The translations under genes and the position numbers were made by a program. This document shows positions 53,017 through 53,705 of a stretch of 53,705 nucleotides of DNA, in pieces. Numbering within the stretch: position 1 is the stretch's first letter; each line of letters starts with the position of its first letter. The notes under the pieces were generated by a model that worked only from the letters and a program-made list of their open reading frames with translations, was not told the DNA's origin and made no database searches. Source of the DNA: Frankiales bacterium (lineage in GTDB: Bacteria; Actinomycetota; Actinomycetes; Mycobacteriales; SCTD01). Where the stretch lies: the NCBI GenBank assembly GCA_025465135.1, contig JAODNA010000009.1:1-53705 (forward strand), read 5' to 3'.

Positions 53017-53705
53017 CTACGCGATCGTGAAGGTCGTGCTGACGTCAGGGAGGTCGGCCAGCTCGCCAGCCAGGCTGGTACCCACCAGCTCGTAGGAGCC
53101 GGAGGGCGTCGGTCGGCCGGCGCCGTTCACGTCGGTCCACGGCGCCGTCCACGACCAGCACGCGCCTGCGGGCGTTTGCAGAGCATGCGTGCGCGGCTTC
53201 GCGATGTGGCCGACGGACCAGCGCCACACCTCGTGACCCGCCCGCGTGATGACGAGATCCGCCTCGCGGGTCGTGTCGAAGGACAGCGCGGAGTCGGTCG
53301 TCTGGTCGCGGCACACCTCGACGGTCAGGTCGTGCCCAGCCTCGGTCGTGGTGACCGCGGCCGTCATGCACCAGTCGATCCGCTTGTGCGTGCCCCCGGG
53401 GCTGTCACTCACCTGCGCCGAGCAGACCCGTGCGCCGGCGGGGATCGGCGGCGAGTAGGTCCGCCGCAGGGCCGGGGTCTGGTAGCTCGACGCGGGCGGC
53501 TGACCCTCCGTCCCGCCGTACGGCGACGTGGCTGGGCGCGGCGATCGCGCCGCCTGCGCGCGCGCCGCTTGCGCCTTCGCAACCCCGGAGGAAGCTGGTG
53601 CCGGGGCAGAGGTCGCCCTCGCCGCCGAGTCGAGCGCGGCGGCTGACCGCGCCGGGCGCCCCGTGTCGACGCCCGGCCGCGGCCCTGCTGGAACGAGCTG
53701 GTCGT
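53017..53705 (-). CDS. Probable exported protein with C-terminal BsuPI-like domain (N-terminus beyond the right edge)
   Basis: The reading frame is open without a stop from the right edge to TAG at 53019-53017, giving ~229 residues of a C-terminal part. The first ~90 are Ala/Pro/Ser/Arg-rich and probably disordered. The rest has paired Cys (ARVCSAQ, DWCMTAAV, VEVCRDQ, GACWSW) and ends LVITRAGHEVWRWS...TPAGACWSWTAPWTDVNGAGRPTPSGSYELVGT (given as separated landmarks), the pattern of the intracellular proteinase inhibitor BsuPI domain: a G-x-E-V-W-x-W strand, a W-x-x-x-D-x-x-G turn and P-x-G-x-Y. Cys pairs suggest export. An internal GTG at 53412 would give only 131 residues and cut the domain. 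Upstream part and signal peptide are unseen. Confidence 0.7.
   Translation of the reverse strand, partial: DQLVPAGPRPGVDTGRPARSAAALDSAARATSAPAPASSGVAKAQAARAQAARSPRPATSPYGGTEGQPPASSYQTPALRRTYSPPIPAGARVCSAQVSDSPGGTHKRIDWCMTAAVTTTEAGHDLTVEVCRDQTTDSALSFDTTREADLVITRAGHEVWRWSVGHIAKPRTHALQTPAGACWSWTAPWTDVNGAGRPTPSGSYELVGTSLAGELADLPDVSTTFTIA

Noticed and set aside
53017-53412. Complete 131-residue protein starting at GTG 53412
   Set aside because: The frame continues without a stop to the right edge with the same Ala/Pro-rich composition and a further Cys, so the gene is more likely truncated by the window.

Overview
The window is chromosomal DNA of a high-GC actinobacterium. The evidence is a very strong G/C bias at third codon positions, many GTG and TTG starts, -10 boxes placed only 6-8 nt before start codons, and gene content typical of Actinomycetota: the GlgE alpha-glucan pathway, crotonyl-CoA carboxylase/reductase, the large subunit of a two-part isobutyryl-CoA mutase, and the run cysteine desulfurase - mnmA - MetE-like - ligA. 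The order mce, thiolase, meaB, icmA, thioredoxin-TPR, glgB-mak-treS-glgE, glgP, iscS-like, mnmA, ligA is, from memory, also that of the Streptomyces core chromosome. I cannot name the genus. I see no tRNA, rRNA, insertion sequence, prophage or CRISPR array; this is core chromosome with a few accessory genes.

Layout. 1-12.6 kb is acyl-CoA metabolism: the start of ccr (minus, running off the left edge), a tandem pair of exported LVIVD-repeat proteins, methylmalonyl-CoA epimerase, an acetyl-CoA acetyltransferase overlapping meaB, a DUF2127 membrane protein, a GAF regulator with an aldehyde dehydrogenase and a DUF779 protein, and icmA. 12.6-19.3 kb is mixed: a methyltransferase and a divergent TetR regulator sharing an inverted repeat, an AI-2E-type permease, a thioredoxin-TPR protein, a serine hydrolase, an acyl-CoA ligase and two small proteins. 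19.3-37 kb is storage-glucan metabolism: glgE-treS-mak-glgB as one tightly coupled minus-strand operon, glgP and glgX. Between glgE and glgP lies a four-gene signalling operon (receiver, kinase, kinase, receiver). 37-44 kb holds an alpha/beta hydrolase and an acidic protein coupled to glgX, an enoyl-CoA hydratase, etfBA and a large exported Asp-box protein. 44-53.7 kb holds an SDR, a PaaK-like protein that seems to have lost its nucleotide loop, cysteine desulfurase, mnmA, a Lys/Ala/Pro-rich protein, a MetE-like protein, ligA, an ACT-domain protein and the C-terminal part of an exported BsuPI-like protein.

How the genes fit. TreS makes maltose from trehalose, Mak phosphorylates it, GlgE extends glucan from maltose-1-phosphate and GlgB branches it; GlgP and GlgX take it apart. 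The signalling operon sits inside this block, but its two receivers have no output domain, so its target is open. Ccr, Mce, MeaB, Icm, the thiolase, enoyl-CoA hydratase and Etf would together interconvert C4 acyl-CoAs and feed propionyl- and methylmalonyl-CoA metabolism. The points I would look at first are the Icm (not Mcm) active-site signature, the two-kinase/two-receiver module in the glucan locus, the degenerate PaaK-like enzyme, the leaderless-promoter pattern, and a G-quadruplex-type repeat behind glgP.
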